Shown here: piece after piece, positions 9,662 to 18,515 of the stretch
Layout: every line of letters starts with the position of its first letter
How positions within the stretch are numbered: position 1 is the stretch's first letter
Source of the DNA: Flavobacterium fluviatile
GTDB lineage: Bacteria; Bacteroidota; Bacteroidia; Flavobacteriales; Flavobacteriaceae
NCBI RefSeq assembly: GCF_010645065.1
Contig: NZ_JAADZW010000020.1
Span: 29,223 to 93,222, forward strand
Reading direction: 5' to 3'
DNA: 64,000 nucleotides
Translations under genes and position numbers: made by a program
The notes under the pieces: model-generated
Told to the model about the DNA's origin: nothing
Seen by the model: only the letters and a program-made list of their open reading frames with translations
Databases searched by the model: none

Positions 9662-10921
9662 TTATTTTAATTCTTTAGTCACAATCTGCATGGTTTCGCG
9701 GCTTACTTGTTTTAGTAAGACTTCTTTGTTTTGTACGACAGTTTCTGCTGCCTGTTCATTAAAGTGGCGAATCGTGTATAAAGTTACATTTTCATTATAA
9801 TCAACTTTGAATTTTTTCGAAAGAATGGCATTCAGATCATTAAAGTTTCCAAATTTATCTTCTACGCAAACAGAGAAACTGATTGCTGAGTTCTGAATCA
9901 GGTTTACTTTCAATTTGAACTCATGAAACAATCCAAAAATTTCACTGATATTCTCTTCCATGATAAAAGAGAAATCAATAGAAGAAAGCGAAATTAAAAG
10001 CTGCTCTCTTTTTACGATAAAACAAGGCAGATAAGGTTCTAAATCTACTCCTTTAGAAACGCAGGTACCTTTTAATAACGGATTAACAAACGATTTTACG
10101 TATAAAGGAATTTCTTTTTTCTGCAATGGCTGCAAAGTTTTCGGGTGGATAACTGTTGCACCGTAAAAAGCAAGTTCAATTGCTTCACGATATGAAATCT
10201 GGTTTAATAAACTTGCGTTCTCAAAATAACGCGGATCGGCATTCATAACTCCCGGAACATCTTTCCAGATCGTTACACTTTCTGCATTTAGGCAGTAAGC
10301 AAAAATTCCGGCAGTATAGTCTGAACCTTCACGTCCTAAAGTGGTAGTGAAATTGTTTTCATCCGCACCTAAGAATCCTTGCGTAATGTTTAATATTTTA
10401 CGGGGTACATTTTTGCTGATGTTTTGCTGGGTAGTTTCCCAGTCAACTTCTGCATCCCTGTAATTGGCATTGGTTTTAATAAAGTTACGAACATCAAGCC
10501 ATTGTGTCTGGATACCCATGAAGTTCATAAAATGACTTAGGATGTTTGTCGAAATCAACTCACCAAAACTCACAATCTGGTCATAAACAAAATTGTAGTT
10601 AGGGGATTTATTATGTGCCAGAAAATATTCTAATTCTGAGAACTGCTCATTAACAGCTGCAAAAACAGCATGTTTTTCATCTTTAAATAAATCAAGCAAT
10701 ATTTGATTATGATATTTTTTTATCTCTTGTACAGAAGAATTAAGCGCTTCAGATTTATCGAAATAATTTTTGATAACAAGTTCCAGAGCATTTGTAGTTT
10801 TTCCCATAGCCGAAACGACTAAAATCACATCTTCATACCCAACTTTTTGTAAAACGTCATAAACGTTTTTAATTCCTTCAGCATCTTTTACCGATGCACC
10901 ACCAAATTTAAATACTCTCAT
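9662..10921 (-). CDS. Monofunctional aspartate kinase
   Basis: Catalyses ATP-dependent phosphorylation of aspartate, the first step to lysine, threonine and methionine. The 419-residue protein opens with MRVFKFGGASVKDAEGI (the aspartokinase KFGG motif), has FGELISTNIL, GREGSDYTAGIFAY (about residues 198-211) and WKDVPGVMNADPR, then ATVIHPKTLQPL, all diagnostic. The C-terminal 130 residues form the usual tandem ACT region, so amino-acid feedback is expected. It is not fused to homoserine dehydrogenase. The gene is monocistronic with its own terminator. Confidence 0.95.
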   Translation of the reverse strand: MRVFKFGGASVKDAEGIKNVYDVLQKVGYEDVILVVSAMGKTTNALELVIKNYFDKSEALNSSVQEIKKYHNQILLDLFKDEKHAVFAAVNEQFSELEYFLAHNKSPNYNFVYDQIVSFGELISTNILSHFMNFMGIQTQWLDVRNFIKTNANYRDAEVDWETTQQNISKNVPRKILNITQGFLGADENNFTTTLGREGSDYTAGIFAYCLNAESVTIWKDVPGVMNADPRYFENASLLNQISYREAIELAFYGATVIHPKTLQPLQKKEIPLYVKSFVNPLLKGTCVSKGVDLEPYLPCFIVKREQLLISLSSIDFSFIMEENISEIFGLFHEFKLKVNLIQNSAISFSVCVEDKFGNFNDLNAILSKKFKVDYNENVTLYTIRHFNEQAAETVVQNKEVLLKQVSRETMQIVTKELK

Positions 10922-10938
10922 CTTTAATTTGTATTGTT

Positions 10939-10960
10939 GAGAAGCACTGCAGTGCGTCTC
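10939..10960. repeat. 22-bp palindrome, GCACTGCAGTGC core
   Basis: An almost perfect palindrome with core GCACTGCAGTGC, one mismatched pair in the outer arms, just upstream of the aspartate kinase start. A second palindrome of the same type lies at 33368-33387. Confidence 0.6.
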
Positions 10961-11030
10961 TATCAGTTTTTTAAAATTTTAATGTTTTGACAGGATCATA
11001 CTCCTTAATAACCTGTCGATTTTTGTTTGA

Positions 11031-11507
11031 TTAATTTATTTTTTCTAAGTACGAATTAATTCCTTCCTCATCCATTTGTACAACCCTCCATTCTTCGATA
11101 ACTTTTGCGCCAGAGTTCTCGTAGAAATTTACGGCAGGAGTATTCCAGTTAAGGACATTCCATTCGATTCTTCGAACATTATCTTTTTTTCCTTGTTTCA
11201 TTATTTCAGAATAAAGCGCAGATCCTAAGCCTGTCCCCCTCATCTTTTCTTTTACTATCAAATCCTCAAGATGAATTGTTTTTCCTTTCCATGTAGAATA
11301 ACGATAATAGTATAATGCAATTCCAACAATTTTATCATCAGCTTCTGCTACAAAAACATGAAATAGCGGTTTTTCACCAAATCCGTCCCGTATTAAATCG
11401 TCAACTGTAACTAAAACTGCATCAGGTTCTTTTTCGAATATTGCAAGTTCCTGAATCAGCCCCAAAACGTCAGCCATATCTTCCGGTTTTCCTTTTCTAA
11501 TATTCAT
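11031..11507 (-). CDS. GNAT-family N-acetyltransferase
   Basis: A 158-residue acetyl-CoA-dependent acetyltransferase. The acetyl-CoA pyrophosphate-binding motif A is RGTGLGSALYSEI (about residues 90-102), preceded by IHLEDLIVKEKMRG; the last strand region NWNTPAVNFYENSGA is typical. The overall pattern, with an N-terminal IRKGKPEDMADVLGLI, resembles diamine/spermidine acetyltransferase-like GNATs, but the substrate cannot be set. A TATATTTG -7 match is on the minus strand at 11579-11586. Confidence 0.9.
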   Translation of the reverse strand: MNIRKGKPEDMADVLGLIQELAIFEKEPDAVLVTVDDLIRDGFGEKPLFHVFVAEADDKIVGIALYYYRYSTWKGKTIHLEDLIVKEKMRGTGLGSALYSEIMKQGKKDNVRRIEWNVLNWNTPAVNFYENSGAKVIEEWRVVQMDEEGINSYLEKIN

Positions 11508-11578
11508 AAATTCATATTTTTAAACTGTTATTGACGAAATAAGTATTTTTTTAAGGGATACTTTTTGCAATTATTTAG

Positions 11579-11586
11579 CAAATATA
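11579..11586 (-). promoter_or_regulatory. -7 element (TATATTTG) for the GNAT gene
   Basis: The minus strand reads TATATTTG, a perfect -7 match, about 70 bp upstream of the ATG at 11507. No well-placed TTG was seen. Confidence 0.45.
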
Positions 11587-11614
11587 TAATAGTAGCAAAC
11601 TAACGAAATAATTT

Positions 11615-11646
11615 TTGAATCATTCTCACAAAAAAAGCGATATTTG
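11615..11646 (+). promoter_or_regulatory. Probable promoter of fbp
   Basis: TTG at 11615-11617, a 21-bp spacer and GATATTTG at 11639-11646 (one mismatch to TAnnTTTG), 34 bp before the fbp ATG. Confidence 0.5.
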
Positions 11647-11680
11647 TGACTTATAATTAAAAACTACAACGATATAGCAA

Positions 11681-12685
11681 ATGGAAGAACGCAATAAAAC
11701 ACTGGGAGAGTTTATTATTGAGAACCAGAAAGCATTTCAGTACTCATCGGGGGAATTGTCCCGACTTATCAACTCTATACGTTTGGCGGCGAAGGTCGTA
11801 AACTATAAAGTGAACAAAGCTGGATTGGTGGATATAATTGGCGCAGTAGGCGAACAAAATATCCAGGGTGAAGAACAGCAAAAATTAGATGTCTATGCAA
11901 ACGAAGTATTTATCCAGACGTTAATAAAACGTGAGATTGTCTGTGGTATTGCTTCAGAAGAAAATGACGATTACATTACCGTTCAGGGAAGCGACAATTG
12001 CCACAATAATAAATATGTGGTTTTAATGGATCCTCTGGATGGGTCTTCTAACATTGATGTGAATGTTTCTTTAGGGACAATTTTCTCAGTTTTCAGAAGA
12101 GTATCACCAATTGGAACACCGGTAACTAGCGAGGATTTTTTACAGCCGGGAATCAATCAGGTGGCAGCAGGATATGTAATTTACGGAACTTCAACAATGT
12201 TGGTTTATACAACCGGACATGGCGTAAACGGATTTACTTTAAATCCGGCTATTGGTACATTTTACCTGTCACATCCAAATATGCAGTTTCCAAAAGACGG
12301 GCATATTTATTCAGTAAACGAAGGAAATTATGTTCACTTTCCGCAAGGGGTGAAAAATTACATTAAATATTGCCAACGGGAAGAAGAAGACAGACCTTAC
12401 ACTTCAAGATATATTGGAAGTTTAGTTTCCGATTTTCATCGAAATATGATTAAAGGAGGGATTTATATTTATCCGACAAGTTCAAAAGCACCGAAAGGCA
12501 AATTGCGTTTGATGTACGAATGCAATCCAATGGCTTTTATTGCAGAACAGGCCGGAGGAAAAGCAACAGACGGTTTTGGAAGAATTATGGAAATCCAGCC
12601 AACAGAATTGCATCAGCGTGTTCCCTTTTTCTGCGGAAGTATCAACATGGTAGAAAAAGCAGAGGAATTTATGGCAGCTGAATAG
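11681..12685 (+). CDS. fbp: Class I fructose-1,6-bisphosphatase
   Basis: Hydrolyses fructose 1,6-bisphosphate to fructose 6-phosphate in gluconeogenesis. The 334 residues match the usual class I length. Seen are GEQNIQGEEQQKLDVYAN, the metal-binding EE of ASEENDD, the signature DPLDGSSNID (residues 117-126), and the C-terminal GKLRLMYECNPMAFIAEQAGG that forms the sugar-phosphate pocket. It is monocistronic, with its own promoter and a bidirectional terminator shared with the convergent TerB-like gene. Confidence 0.97.
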   Translation: MEERNKTLGEFIIENQKAFQYSSGELSRLINSIRLAAKVVNYKVNKAGLVDIIGAVGEQNIQGEEQQKLDVYANEVFIQTLIKREIVCGIASEENDDYITVQGSDNCHNNKYVVLMDPLDGSSNIDVNVSLGTIFSVFRRVSPIGTPVTSEDFLQPGINQVAAGYVIYGTSTMLVYTTGHGVNGFTLNPAIGTFYLSHPNMQFPKDGHIYSVNEGNYVHFPQGVKNYIKYCQREEEDRPYTSRYIGSLVSDFHRNMIKGGIYIYPTSSKAPKGKLRLMYECNPMAFIAEQAGGKATDGFGRIMEIQPTELHQRVPFFCGSINMVEKAEEFMAAE

Positions 12686-12770
12686 CTTCAGTTTTAGTGT
12701 TCAGTTCACAGCGAACCTTAAACCTTTAAAGTCTGTTAGGTCTTTTAGAACAGAAATATCAGTAACAATA

Positions 12771-12803
12771 AACCCGACAGGTTTTCAAAATCTGTCGGGT
12801 TTA
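12771..12803. terminator. Bidirectional terminator between fbp and the TerB-like gene
   Basis: Arms AACCCGACAG (12771-12780) and CTGTCGGGTT (12792-12801) are perfect complements around an AT-rich 11-nt loop. It lies in the convergent gap and can serve both genes. Confidence 0.85.
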
Positions 12804-12873
12804 CTTTTGAATTAGCAGTTTTTTTAAATTAAGTATTGACTGAATACTAAAATCTGTAAACTGACCACTAAAT

Positions 12874-13305
12874 TTATTTGTTCATGTGCTGCATTTCATA
12901 GATAAAGGTGTCTGCATCCACTTTTTTATCTACTAACGACAATGCTTTTGCAATGATATAATCCACATTACCAGGAGTAAATCCTAAGGCAATACTTATC
13001 TTTTTTAATAAAACTTCCTGTTTATCTTCAAGATGGTGGTCAACATGCACCATTCTTGTTAAATCATATAAACGCTCCAGGCGCTGAACATATGAATAAG
13101 GAGGGTTTATTGGATATTTTAAAGGATCGCTTAGGATCTCTTCATACTCTGAATCAGTTATTTCCAAACGGGCAGCAAGTTTGTCTAAGAAGTTTTTTTC
13201 TTCAGGATATACAACCCCGTCTGCTAAAGCTACACGAACAATAGCTGAAAAGTGACCTTTATTTCTTTGTTTGAATTCGCTATCAAATAATTCTGCAAAT
13301 GACAT
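12874..13305 (-). CDS. TerB-like protein
   Basis: A 143-residue all-helical protein of the TerB/DjlA-N-terminal type. The hallmark is VRVALADGVVYPEEKNFLDKLAARLEI (about residues 24-50), with an acidic metal-binding pair as in TerB, followed by a second helical repeat (MVHVDHHLEDKQEVLLKKISIALG). The family is linked to tellurite resistance operons and to DjlA co-chaperones, but stand-alone cytoplasmic copies such as this one have no fixed role. No ter genes are nearby. Confidence 0.8.
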   Translation of the reverse strand: MSFAELFDSEFKQRNKGHFSAIVRVALADGVVYPEEKNFLDKLAARLEITDSEYEEILSDPLKYPINPPYSYVQRLERLYDLTRMVHVDHHLEDKQEVLLKKISIALGFTPGNVDYIIAKALSLVDKKVDADTFIYEMQHMNK

Positions 13306-13476
13306 ATTAAAAAGTGTTTTTATTGAACAAAGATAAATTTTATTTTAAATTATCAATTTTAAAGTTCTCATAAAATTTAACTTATTTTTCTGCGTTGATT
13401 TACTATCCGGCCTTAATTACATTATTAAAATAAATCGTAATTTTACAGGCCCAAATCAATTAATATAAGTAACCTC

Positions 13477-14070
13477 ATGTCAGAATTTTGGATTTATTTT
13501 CAGATCGGTTTAAAGCATGTTTTAGATATTCATGCTTATGACCATGTATTGTTTTTAATGGCTTTGGCAACGCCTTACACGTTTAAAGACTGGAAACGTA
13601 TTTTGCTGTTGGTGACCATGTTTACCATTGGGCACACATTAGCACTATTGCTTTCTGTTTTTGGAATTATAGCTGTTAAAGCAAATCTGGTAGAGTTTTT
13701 AATTCCGGTTACCATTTTAATAACTGCATTTTTTAATCTCTTTACTGCCGGAAAAGCATCCAAAAATGAAAGTGTTAATATTGTCTTTTTTCTGACACTG
13801 TTCTTTGGTATTATACACGGACTTGGATTTTCAAATTATTTTAAAACAATTTTAGGAGGCACCGCTTCTTCAAAATTAGTACCTTTATTGGAATTTGCTC
13901 TCGGTATTGAAGCGGCACAGTTAATCGTGGTTTTTGTGGTTTTGGTACTTTCATATATCGTACAGACTGTATTTCGTTTTTCAAAACGTGACTGGGCACT
14001 TGTAATGTCGGCTTTTATTATTGGAGTTGTAATTCCGATGATTGTGGAAAGCCCTATTTGGAACAGATAA
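13477..14070 (+). CDS. HupE/UreJ-family membrane protein
   Basis: A 197-residue integral membrane protein with about six transmembrane helices. It begins with the conserved GLKHVLDIHAYDHVLFLMAL and later has FFGIIHGLGFSNYF, histidine motifs of the HupE/UreJ family (nickel or cobalt permease accessory proteins). The substrate is uncertain because no hydrogenase or urease genes are close by. The stop is 4 nt before the start of the dCMP deaminase gene and that gene overlaps the CtpA-type protease, so the three form an operon. A near-consensus -7 (TAATTTTA) is at 13438-13445. Confidence 0.88.
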   Translation: MSEFWIYFQIGLKHVLDIHAYDHVLFLMALATPYTFKDWKRILLLVTMFTIGHTLALLLSVFGIIAVKANLVEFLIPVTILITAFFNLFTAGKASKNESVNIVFFLTLFFGIIHGLGFSNYFKTILGGTASSKLVPLLEFALGIEAAQLIVVFVVLVLSYIVQTVFRFSKRDWALVMSAFIIGVVIPMIVESPIWNR

Positions 14071-14074
14071 ATTA

Positions 14075-14506
14075 ATGGAGATAAAAAAATTGAACAAATA
14101 CGACAAAGCATATTTACGAATAGCCAGGGAATGGGGTTCGCTGTCGTATTGTAAACGCAAACAGGTAGGTGCAATCATTGTAAAGGACAGAATGATTATT
14201 TCTGATGGATACAATGGAACACCTACCGGATTCGAAAATTGCTGTGAAGACGAAAACGGATTAACGCGCTGGGATGTTTTGCATGCTGAGGCAAATGCGA
14301 TTCTGAAGGTCGCCAGGTCAACACAATCCTGTGAAGGTGCGACTTTATACATTACGCTTTCACCTTGTAAAGAATGCAGCAAGCTTATACATCAGTCAGG
14401 TATAAAAAGAGTAGTGTACCAAAACGGATATCGTGATGATTCAGGAATCCAGTTTTTAATAAAAGCGGGCGTTGAGGTAGAGCATATTCCTGATTTAGAA
14501 GAATAA
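14075..14506 (+). CDS. dCMP deaminase (ComEB-type)
   Basis: A zinc-dependent deaminase of the cytidine/deoxycytidylate family, 143 residues. Zinc ligands and the catalytic Glu are in HAEANAIL and SPCKECSKLI, and CKRKQVGAIIVKDRMI and SDGYNGTP are the substrate-pocket motifs of dCMP deaminases. The likely reaction is dCMP to dUMP for dTTP supply. The ATG at 14075 is chosen over an in-frame upstream ATG at 14042 because the latter lies inside the HupE gene. The stop TAA overlaps the next ATG by one base, so translation is probably coupled to the protease. Confidence 0.93.
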   Translation: MEIKKLNKYDKAYLRIAREWGSLSYCKRKQVGAIIVKDRMIISDGYNGTPTGFENCCEDENGLTRWDVLHAEANAILKVARSTQSCEGATLYITLSPCKECSKLIHQSGIKRVVYQNGYRDDSGIQFLIKAGVEVEHIPDLEE

Positions 14507-16083
14507 TGAAATTCAATTCAAAATATTTGCCAATCGTTATCGGAGCAGCGTTTGCTCTTGGAACTGTTCTCGGTGGTCTGATGAATGCCCCGGCAGAAGA
14601 TACTCTTTTGGCTAAAAATTACTCCAAAACTAAGCTGAATAAACTGATTGATTTTATCAATAATGAATATGTAGATAGTGTTAATACAGACTCGATTGTA
14701 AATCTTACCGTAGATAATATTTTGTCCAAATTAGATCCGCATTCTGTTTATATTCCGCCCAGTGAACAGGCTGAAGTCGCCGAAAGTATGAAAGGTGATT
14801 TCGTAGGCGTAGGAATTAATTTTTACATGTATAAAGATTCTGTTGCGATCATAAAACCTGTTGAAAACGGCCCTTCGGCGAGAGCGGGAATAAAATCGGG
14901 TGACCGCATTTTATATGCCGGAAAAACGAAATTATTTGGAAGAAAATTGCCTTCCGATAGTTTGTTTGCCAAACTAAAAGGAACAAAAGGTTCTGAAATT
15001 GAATTGACTGTTTTTAGAAAATCGGAACATAAGAAACTGAAGTTTAAAATCAAAAGAGATGTCATTCCGCTAAAAAGCGTAGATGCATCTTTGTTGCTTG
15101 ATAATAAAACCGGATACATCAAAATCAATCGTTTTGCCGAAACAACTTATGATGAGTTTAAAGTTGGCTTAACAAGGTTAAAACAAAAAGGAATTCACTC
15201 GCTTGTAATCGATCTTCGTGATAACGGCGGTGGATATATGGAAGAAGCTGTAGCTATTGCGGATGAATTTTTAAAAGACAAACAGCTGATTGTTTTTACT
15301 AAAAACAAAAATGGCAGTACCGAAAAAACATATGCTACAAAAAGCGGAAGTTTTGAAACGGGAAAGGTAACGGTTTTGATTAATGAAAACAGTGCCTCGG
15401 CAAGTGAAATCCTGGCGGGTGCTATTCAGGATAATGATCGCGGAACAATTGTTGGAAGACGTTCTTTTGGAAAAGGTCTGGTACAGCGCGAAATGGATTT
15501 CAATGATGGTTCTGCAGTTAGGTTAACCGTTGCAAGATATTATACCCCAACCGGAAGATCTATTCAAAAACCATACTCGAAGGGAAATGATGAATACTTT
15601 AAAGAGTCAGAAGCGAGAATAAAATCAGGAGAGTTGTATGCAAAAGACAGCATAAAAGTAGCTGATTCTTTGAAATTTAAAACGCCAAAAGGAAAAATAG
15701 TTTACGGTGGAGGAGGAATTGTCCCGGATGTATTCGTTCCAATGGAAGCAGAACACGGTAATGAAAACGTAGCGTATTTGCTGCAAACCGGAATCGTCGG
15801 GCATTTTGTTTTTGAAGAATTGGATAAAAACAGAAATGCTTTTGCAGGACTTCATTTTAATATGTTTTTGGACAAGATGAAAAAATCGGATATTTATTTT
15901 AAAAAATTTCAAAATTACATTTTTATGACAGGCCTGGATCTGAAGTTAGATAAAACCAAAGATCTGGTCAACCGCTATATCACTGCCGAATTTGCCCGTC
16001 AATTATATGGTGAATTGTATTATTACGATGTGATTTTAAAAGAGGATGCCATGATTAAAAAGGTGCTGAGTTTAAGGAAATAA
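14506..16083 (+). CDS. S41-family carboxyl-terminal processing protease
   Basis: A 525-residue CtpA/Prc-type serine protease. An N-terminal signal anchor (about residues 7-25) puts the body in the periplasm. A PDZ domain (about 90-180, MKGDFVGVGINF to GSEIELTV) precedes the peptidase domain with IDLRDNGGGYMEEAV, the Ser-Lys dyad S298 in NSASASEILAGAIQ and K323 in RRSFGKGLVQ. The last 150 residues are a C-terminal extension. It is translationally linked to the dCMP deaminase. Confidence 0.94.
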   Translation: MKFNSKYLPIVIGAAFALGTVLGGLMNAPAEDTLLAKNYSKTKLNKLIDFINNEYVDSVNTDSIVNLTVDNILSKLDPHSVYIPPSEQAEVAESMKGDFVGVGINFYMYKDSVAIIKPVENGPSARAGIKSGDRILYAGKTKLFGRKLPSDSLFAKLKGTKGSEIELTVFRKSEHKKLKFKIKRDVIPLKSVDASLLLDNKTGYIKINRFAETTYDEFKVGLTRLKQKGIHSLVIDLRDNGGGYMEEAVAIADEFLKDKQLIVFTKNKNGSTEKTYATKSGSFETGKVTVLINENSASASEILAGAIQDNDRGTIVGRRSFGKGLVQREMDFNDGSAVRLTVARYYTPTGRSIQKPYSKGNDEYFKESEARIKSGELYAKDSIKVADSLKFKTPKGKIVYGGGGIVPDVFVPMEAEHGNENVAYLLQTGIVGHFVFEELDKNRNAFAGLHFNMFLDKMKKSDIYFKKFQNYIFMTGLDLKLDKTKDLVNRYITAEFARQLYGELYYYDVILKEDAMIKKVLSLRK

Positions 16084-16101
16084 TCTTATAATTTTTTTCT
16101 A

Positions 16102-16467
16102 ATGAAAACAGAAACTGTTGTAAATGCTGAAATTGAACTTCTGACAGCTGTCAAAAAAGCGGATATTTCTGTTTTAGAAAAGATGCTGCATGATGATTTG
16201 CTGTTCAATTTACCGGATGGGAACACCATTACCAAAGAATTTGATTTGAGTTCATATCGTTCCGGTAAAATGAAAATCGATTCACTGGAAGCTTCGGATC
16301 AAATTGTAAATATAGTTGGTGATACTGCTGTCGTTGCCGTAACCGTTTCTTTAAAAGGAGCGTTTGATAATAATCCGATAAGTGGTGCTTTTCGTTATAT
16401 CAGGGTCTGGAAACAATTCGATGAAAGTTTAAAAGTAATAGCTGGAAGCTGTGTCGCTTTGCAATAA
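16102..16467 (+). CDS. NTF2-like (DUF4440-type) protein
   Basis: A 121-residue protein with the alpha+beta cone fold pattern of NTF2-like/DUF4440 domains: an N-terminal helix EIELLTAVKKADISVLEKML, then HDDLLFNLPDGNTITKEF and a C-terminal FRYIRVWKQFDESLKVIAGSCVAL. The members bind small ligands or act in varied enzymes; no catalytic role is evident here. It follows the protease by 18 bp and precedes a small lipoprotein by 16 bp. Confidence 0.75.
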   Translation: MKTETVVNAEIELLTAVKKADISVLEKMLHDDLLFNLPDGNTITKEFDLSSYRSGKMKIDSLEASDQIVNIVGDTAVVAVTVSLKGAFDNNPISGAFRYIRVWKQFDESLKVIAGSCVALQ

Positions 16468-16483
16468 AATAATAAAAACAAAC

Positions 16484-16795
16484 ATGAAAAATCTAATAAA
16501 AATAAGCTTTCTATTCATGTTAATGACTTTTGCAATTTCATGCGCAACGATGAAAGGAAACAATACCGTTTCAGGAAAAGTAGATTTAATAGAAGCTGGA
16601 AAAGATGGATATACAGCTAAAATCACTACTGATGCAAAGGAAGTTTATTTTGCGACAATCAGCATTGTAAATGTTGGCGGACCTCAAAACTATAAACAAT
16701 TGAAAATTGGTGATGAAGTTTCAGTAAAAGGCGAAATCTGGAAAACCCAAGATGAAAAACATATCAAGGTTACTGAAATCATTTCGGTTAAGTAA
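16484..16795 (+). CDS. Small lipoprotein with OB-like domain
   Basis: A 103-residue lipoprotein. The signal sequence ends in a lipobox, FAISC, with the lipidated Cys at residue 20. The mature part is about 80 residues and strand-rich (NTVSGKVDLIEAGKDGYTAKI to VSVKGEIWK), consistent with a small OB-like barrel of unknown ligand. The ATG at 16484 is used because the longer in-frame start at 16451 lies within the upstream gene and would bury the lipobox. Confidence 0.75.
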   Translation: MKNLIKISFLFMLMTFAISCATMKGNNTVSGKVDLIEAGKDGYTAKITTDAKEVYFATISIVNVGGPQNYKQLKIGDEVSVKGEIWKTQDEKHIKVTEIISVK

Positions 16796-16813
16796 GAAGA
16801 AATCATAAAAACA

Positions 16814-16885
16814 ACCATATAAGTGATATAAGTTCATTTAATCTATGCGCAAAAAGCATATATGTACTTATATTAATTATATGGT
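16814..16885. repeat. Terminator-type inverted repeat, copy 2 (short form)
   Basis: Left arm 16814-16840 (begins ACCATATAAG) and right arm 16859-16885 are diverged inverted copies, with only 18 bp between them (a small TATGC/GCATA hairpin). It lies in the gap between convergent genes, where it may act as a terminator by itself. Confidence 0.75.
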
Positions 16886-16904
16886 TTAATAATTTTATAA
16901 GATT

Positions 16905-17510
16905 TTATCGAATGCTATCATGTGCATGAGTCTGCACGCCGTTATTCCATAAAGTAAGAATATCTGTAGCAACAGCAGCTCCGCTTCCGGCTGCAATCGC
17001 TAATTGGCTTCTCCAGCCTGCCAAAGTTCCAATGACATAAATTCCGTCGGTTACTTTATGGTCTTCGTTTTTAAGCTGAATACGTTGTTTTTCGGGTAAA
17101 GCTTTTTTATGCGGTTCAACAAATTGCATCAAACCTTCGATGTCAAAAGTATTGGCAGAACCAATCCCGATAACGATATTTTTTGTCTGATAAGCATTTT
17201 TGTTCGTAATTACCTTAAATTCAGGATAAGTGCCCTCGATTTTAATTACTTTTTCATTCGGGATCTGAGAAATGTGCGGATAGGTCTGAGCCAAATCCTG
17301 AGTGCTTTCGAGTAATAACTCGGAGCCTAATTTACCCGGGCTTATTCCGTAAGCATTATAGAAAATTGCTTCCTGTAAAGAAGAACTTTTTTGATGTGTA
17401 AAAATTCCGATTTTTTTATCGGTTACAAAAGTTTTGTTTTTGGCAGAACCTAAAACCAGTGCACATGACATGCCTGAAACGCCTCCGCCAACAATTAAAA
17501 CGTCAAACAT
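16905..17510 (-). CDS. FAD-dependent oxidoreductase, half-size thioredoxin-reductase-like
   Basis: A 201-residue flavoprotein. The N-terminus is a dinucleotide-binding motif for FAD (FDVLIVGGGVSGMSCALVLG) and the C-terminus has the second FAD motif (DGIYVIGTLAGWRSQLAIAAGSG). Between them the NAD(P)H-binding Rossmann domain and the redox CxxC of thioredoxin reductase are missing; the usual enzyme is over 300 residues. No internal stop or frameshift is apparent, so this is probably a compact family and not a decayed gene. The small membrane protein at 17512 ends 1 bp upstream, so the two are co-transcribed. Confidence 0.85.
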   Translation of the reverse strand: MFDVLIVGGGVSGMSCALVLGSAKNKTFVTDKKIGIFTHQKSSSLQEAIFYNAYGISPGKLGSELLLESTQDLAQTYPHISQIPNEKVIKIEGTYPEFKVITNKNAYQTKNIVIGIGSANTFDIEGLMQFVEPHKKALPEKQRIQLKNEDHKVTDGIYVIGTLAGWRSQLAIAAGSGAAVATDILTLWNNGVQTHAHDSIR

Positions 17511-17511
17511 A

Positions 17512-17712
17512 TTATCTTCCGTTTGTTTTTTCTTCTATTTTTTTTGAAATTCTAAAAATCAAAAGAATTAAAACGGCACAAAATGAAGCAGCGACTCCAA
17601 TAAGAGCAACAGCACTGTCTCCTTCAAACGGATTTTGAAAGTCAAGCTGCGTAATGTTAAAGACGATTAAAGCTATTGCCAAAACCACTAAGATGGAAGT
17701 AAAGATTTTCAT
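17512..17712 (-). CDS. Small two-helix membrane protein
   Basis: A 66-residue protein with two hydrophobic helices (about residues 5-23 and 35-55) and a basic C-terminus ending KKIEEKTNGR. No recognised family. Its stop is 1 bp before the ATG of the flavin oxidoreductase, suggesting a membrane partner or anchor for that enzyme, which is an inference from position only. Confidence 0.7.
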   Translation of the reverse strand: MKIFTSILVVLAIALIVFNITQLDFQNPFEGDSAVALIGVAASFCAVLILLIFRISKKIEEKTNGR

Positions 17713-17799
17713 AGGATTATTTGTTTGTCTAAAATAATAAAGCAGAGCTTTTTGAGCTGTATTTTAGAATTTTATGGAGCAAATTTAAAAAAATATCCT

Positions 17800-18378
17800 T
17801 TAGACGAACAAACCTTTAACATTAGCTGCAAATAATTTAACAGCTATTGCTAAGAGAATTACCCCAAATGTCTTGCGAACCACTCCAAGTCCGTTTTCAC
17901 CCAGTAAATTTTCAATCTTTTTGGAAGACTTTAAAACAATATAAACTAAGATGATATTCAATAAAATTGCAATAATAATGTTAATAGTGTGAAATTGAGA
18001 TCGTAACGAAAGCAAGGTGGTCATAGTTCCTGCTCCTGCAATTAAAGGGAAAGCCAATGGAACAATTGAGGCCGACCCGGGTTCTTCATCACGGTAAATA
18101 CGAATTCCCAAAATCATTTCCAGGGCAAGGAAGAATAATACAAAAGAACCAGCAACGGCAAATGAGTGCACATCAATACCTATAAGATTAAGTAGTCCTT
18201 CTCCAACAAACAAAAAAACAATCATAATTGCACCAGCAACAAGAGATGCTTTCTCTGATTCGATATGTCCAACTTTTGCTCTTAAATCTACAATAATTGG
18301 TATAGAACCTACAATATCAATTACGGCAAAAAGGACCATACTCACCGTAATGATTTCTTTAAAGTTGATTTCTAACAT
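17800..18378 (-). CDS. MarC-family membrane protein
   Basis: A 192-residue integral membrane protein with six predicted helices, beginning MLEINFKEIITVSMVLFAVIDIVGSIPI, with LEMILGI and FPLIAGAGTMTTLLSL characteristic of the MarC (UPF0056) family. Despite the name the family has no proven antibiotic-resistance role. The ATG at 18378 is preferred: a longer in-frame reading from a TTG at 18414 starts inside the promoter -7 element (18412-18419). Confidence 0.9.
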   Translation of the reverse strand: MLEINFKEIITVSMVLFAVIDIVGSIPIIVDLRAKVGHIESEKASLVAGAIMIVFLFVGEGLLNLIGIDVHSFAVAGSFVLFFLALEMILGIRIYRDEEPGSASIVPLAFPLIAGAGTMTTLLSLRSQFHTINIIIAILLNIILVYIVLKSSKKIENLLGENGLGVVRKTFGVILLAIAVKLFAANVKGLFV

Positions 18379-18411
18379 ATTGCTTTGATTTTGAGTGATT
18401 AAAAACTTGTG

Positions 18412-18419
18412 CAAAAGTA
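18412..18419 (-). promoter_or_regulatory. -7 element (TACTTTTG) for the MarC gene
   Basis: The minus strand reads TACTTTTG, a perfect match, 33 bp upstream of the ATG at 18378. Its presence decides the start codon. Confidence 0.65.
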
Positions 18420-18515
18420 ATTAATAAAGTTATGTGTTTTTTCATTACACTGAATTTTTGTTATAAAAACACGTTTTGTTGGTTAAATAGGTAATATTTG
18501 TAACTTTTATGAATT

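Noticed and set aside
18379..18414. Upstream TTG start of the MarC gene
   Set aside because: It lies in a perfect -7 promoter element, so it would be at or before the transcription start.
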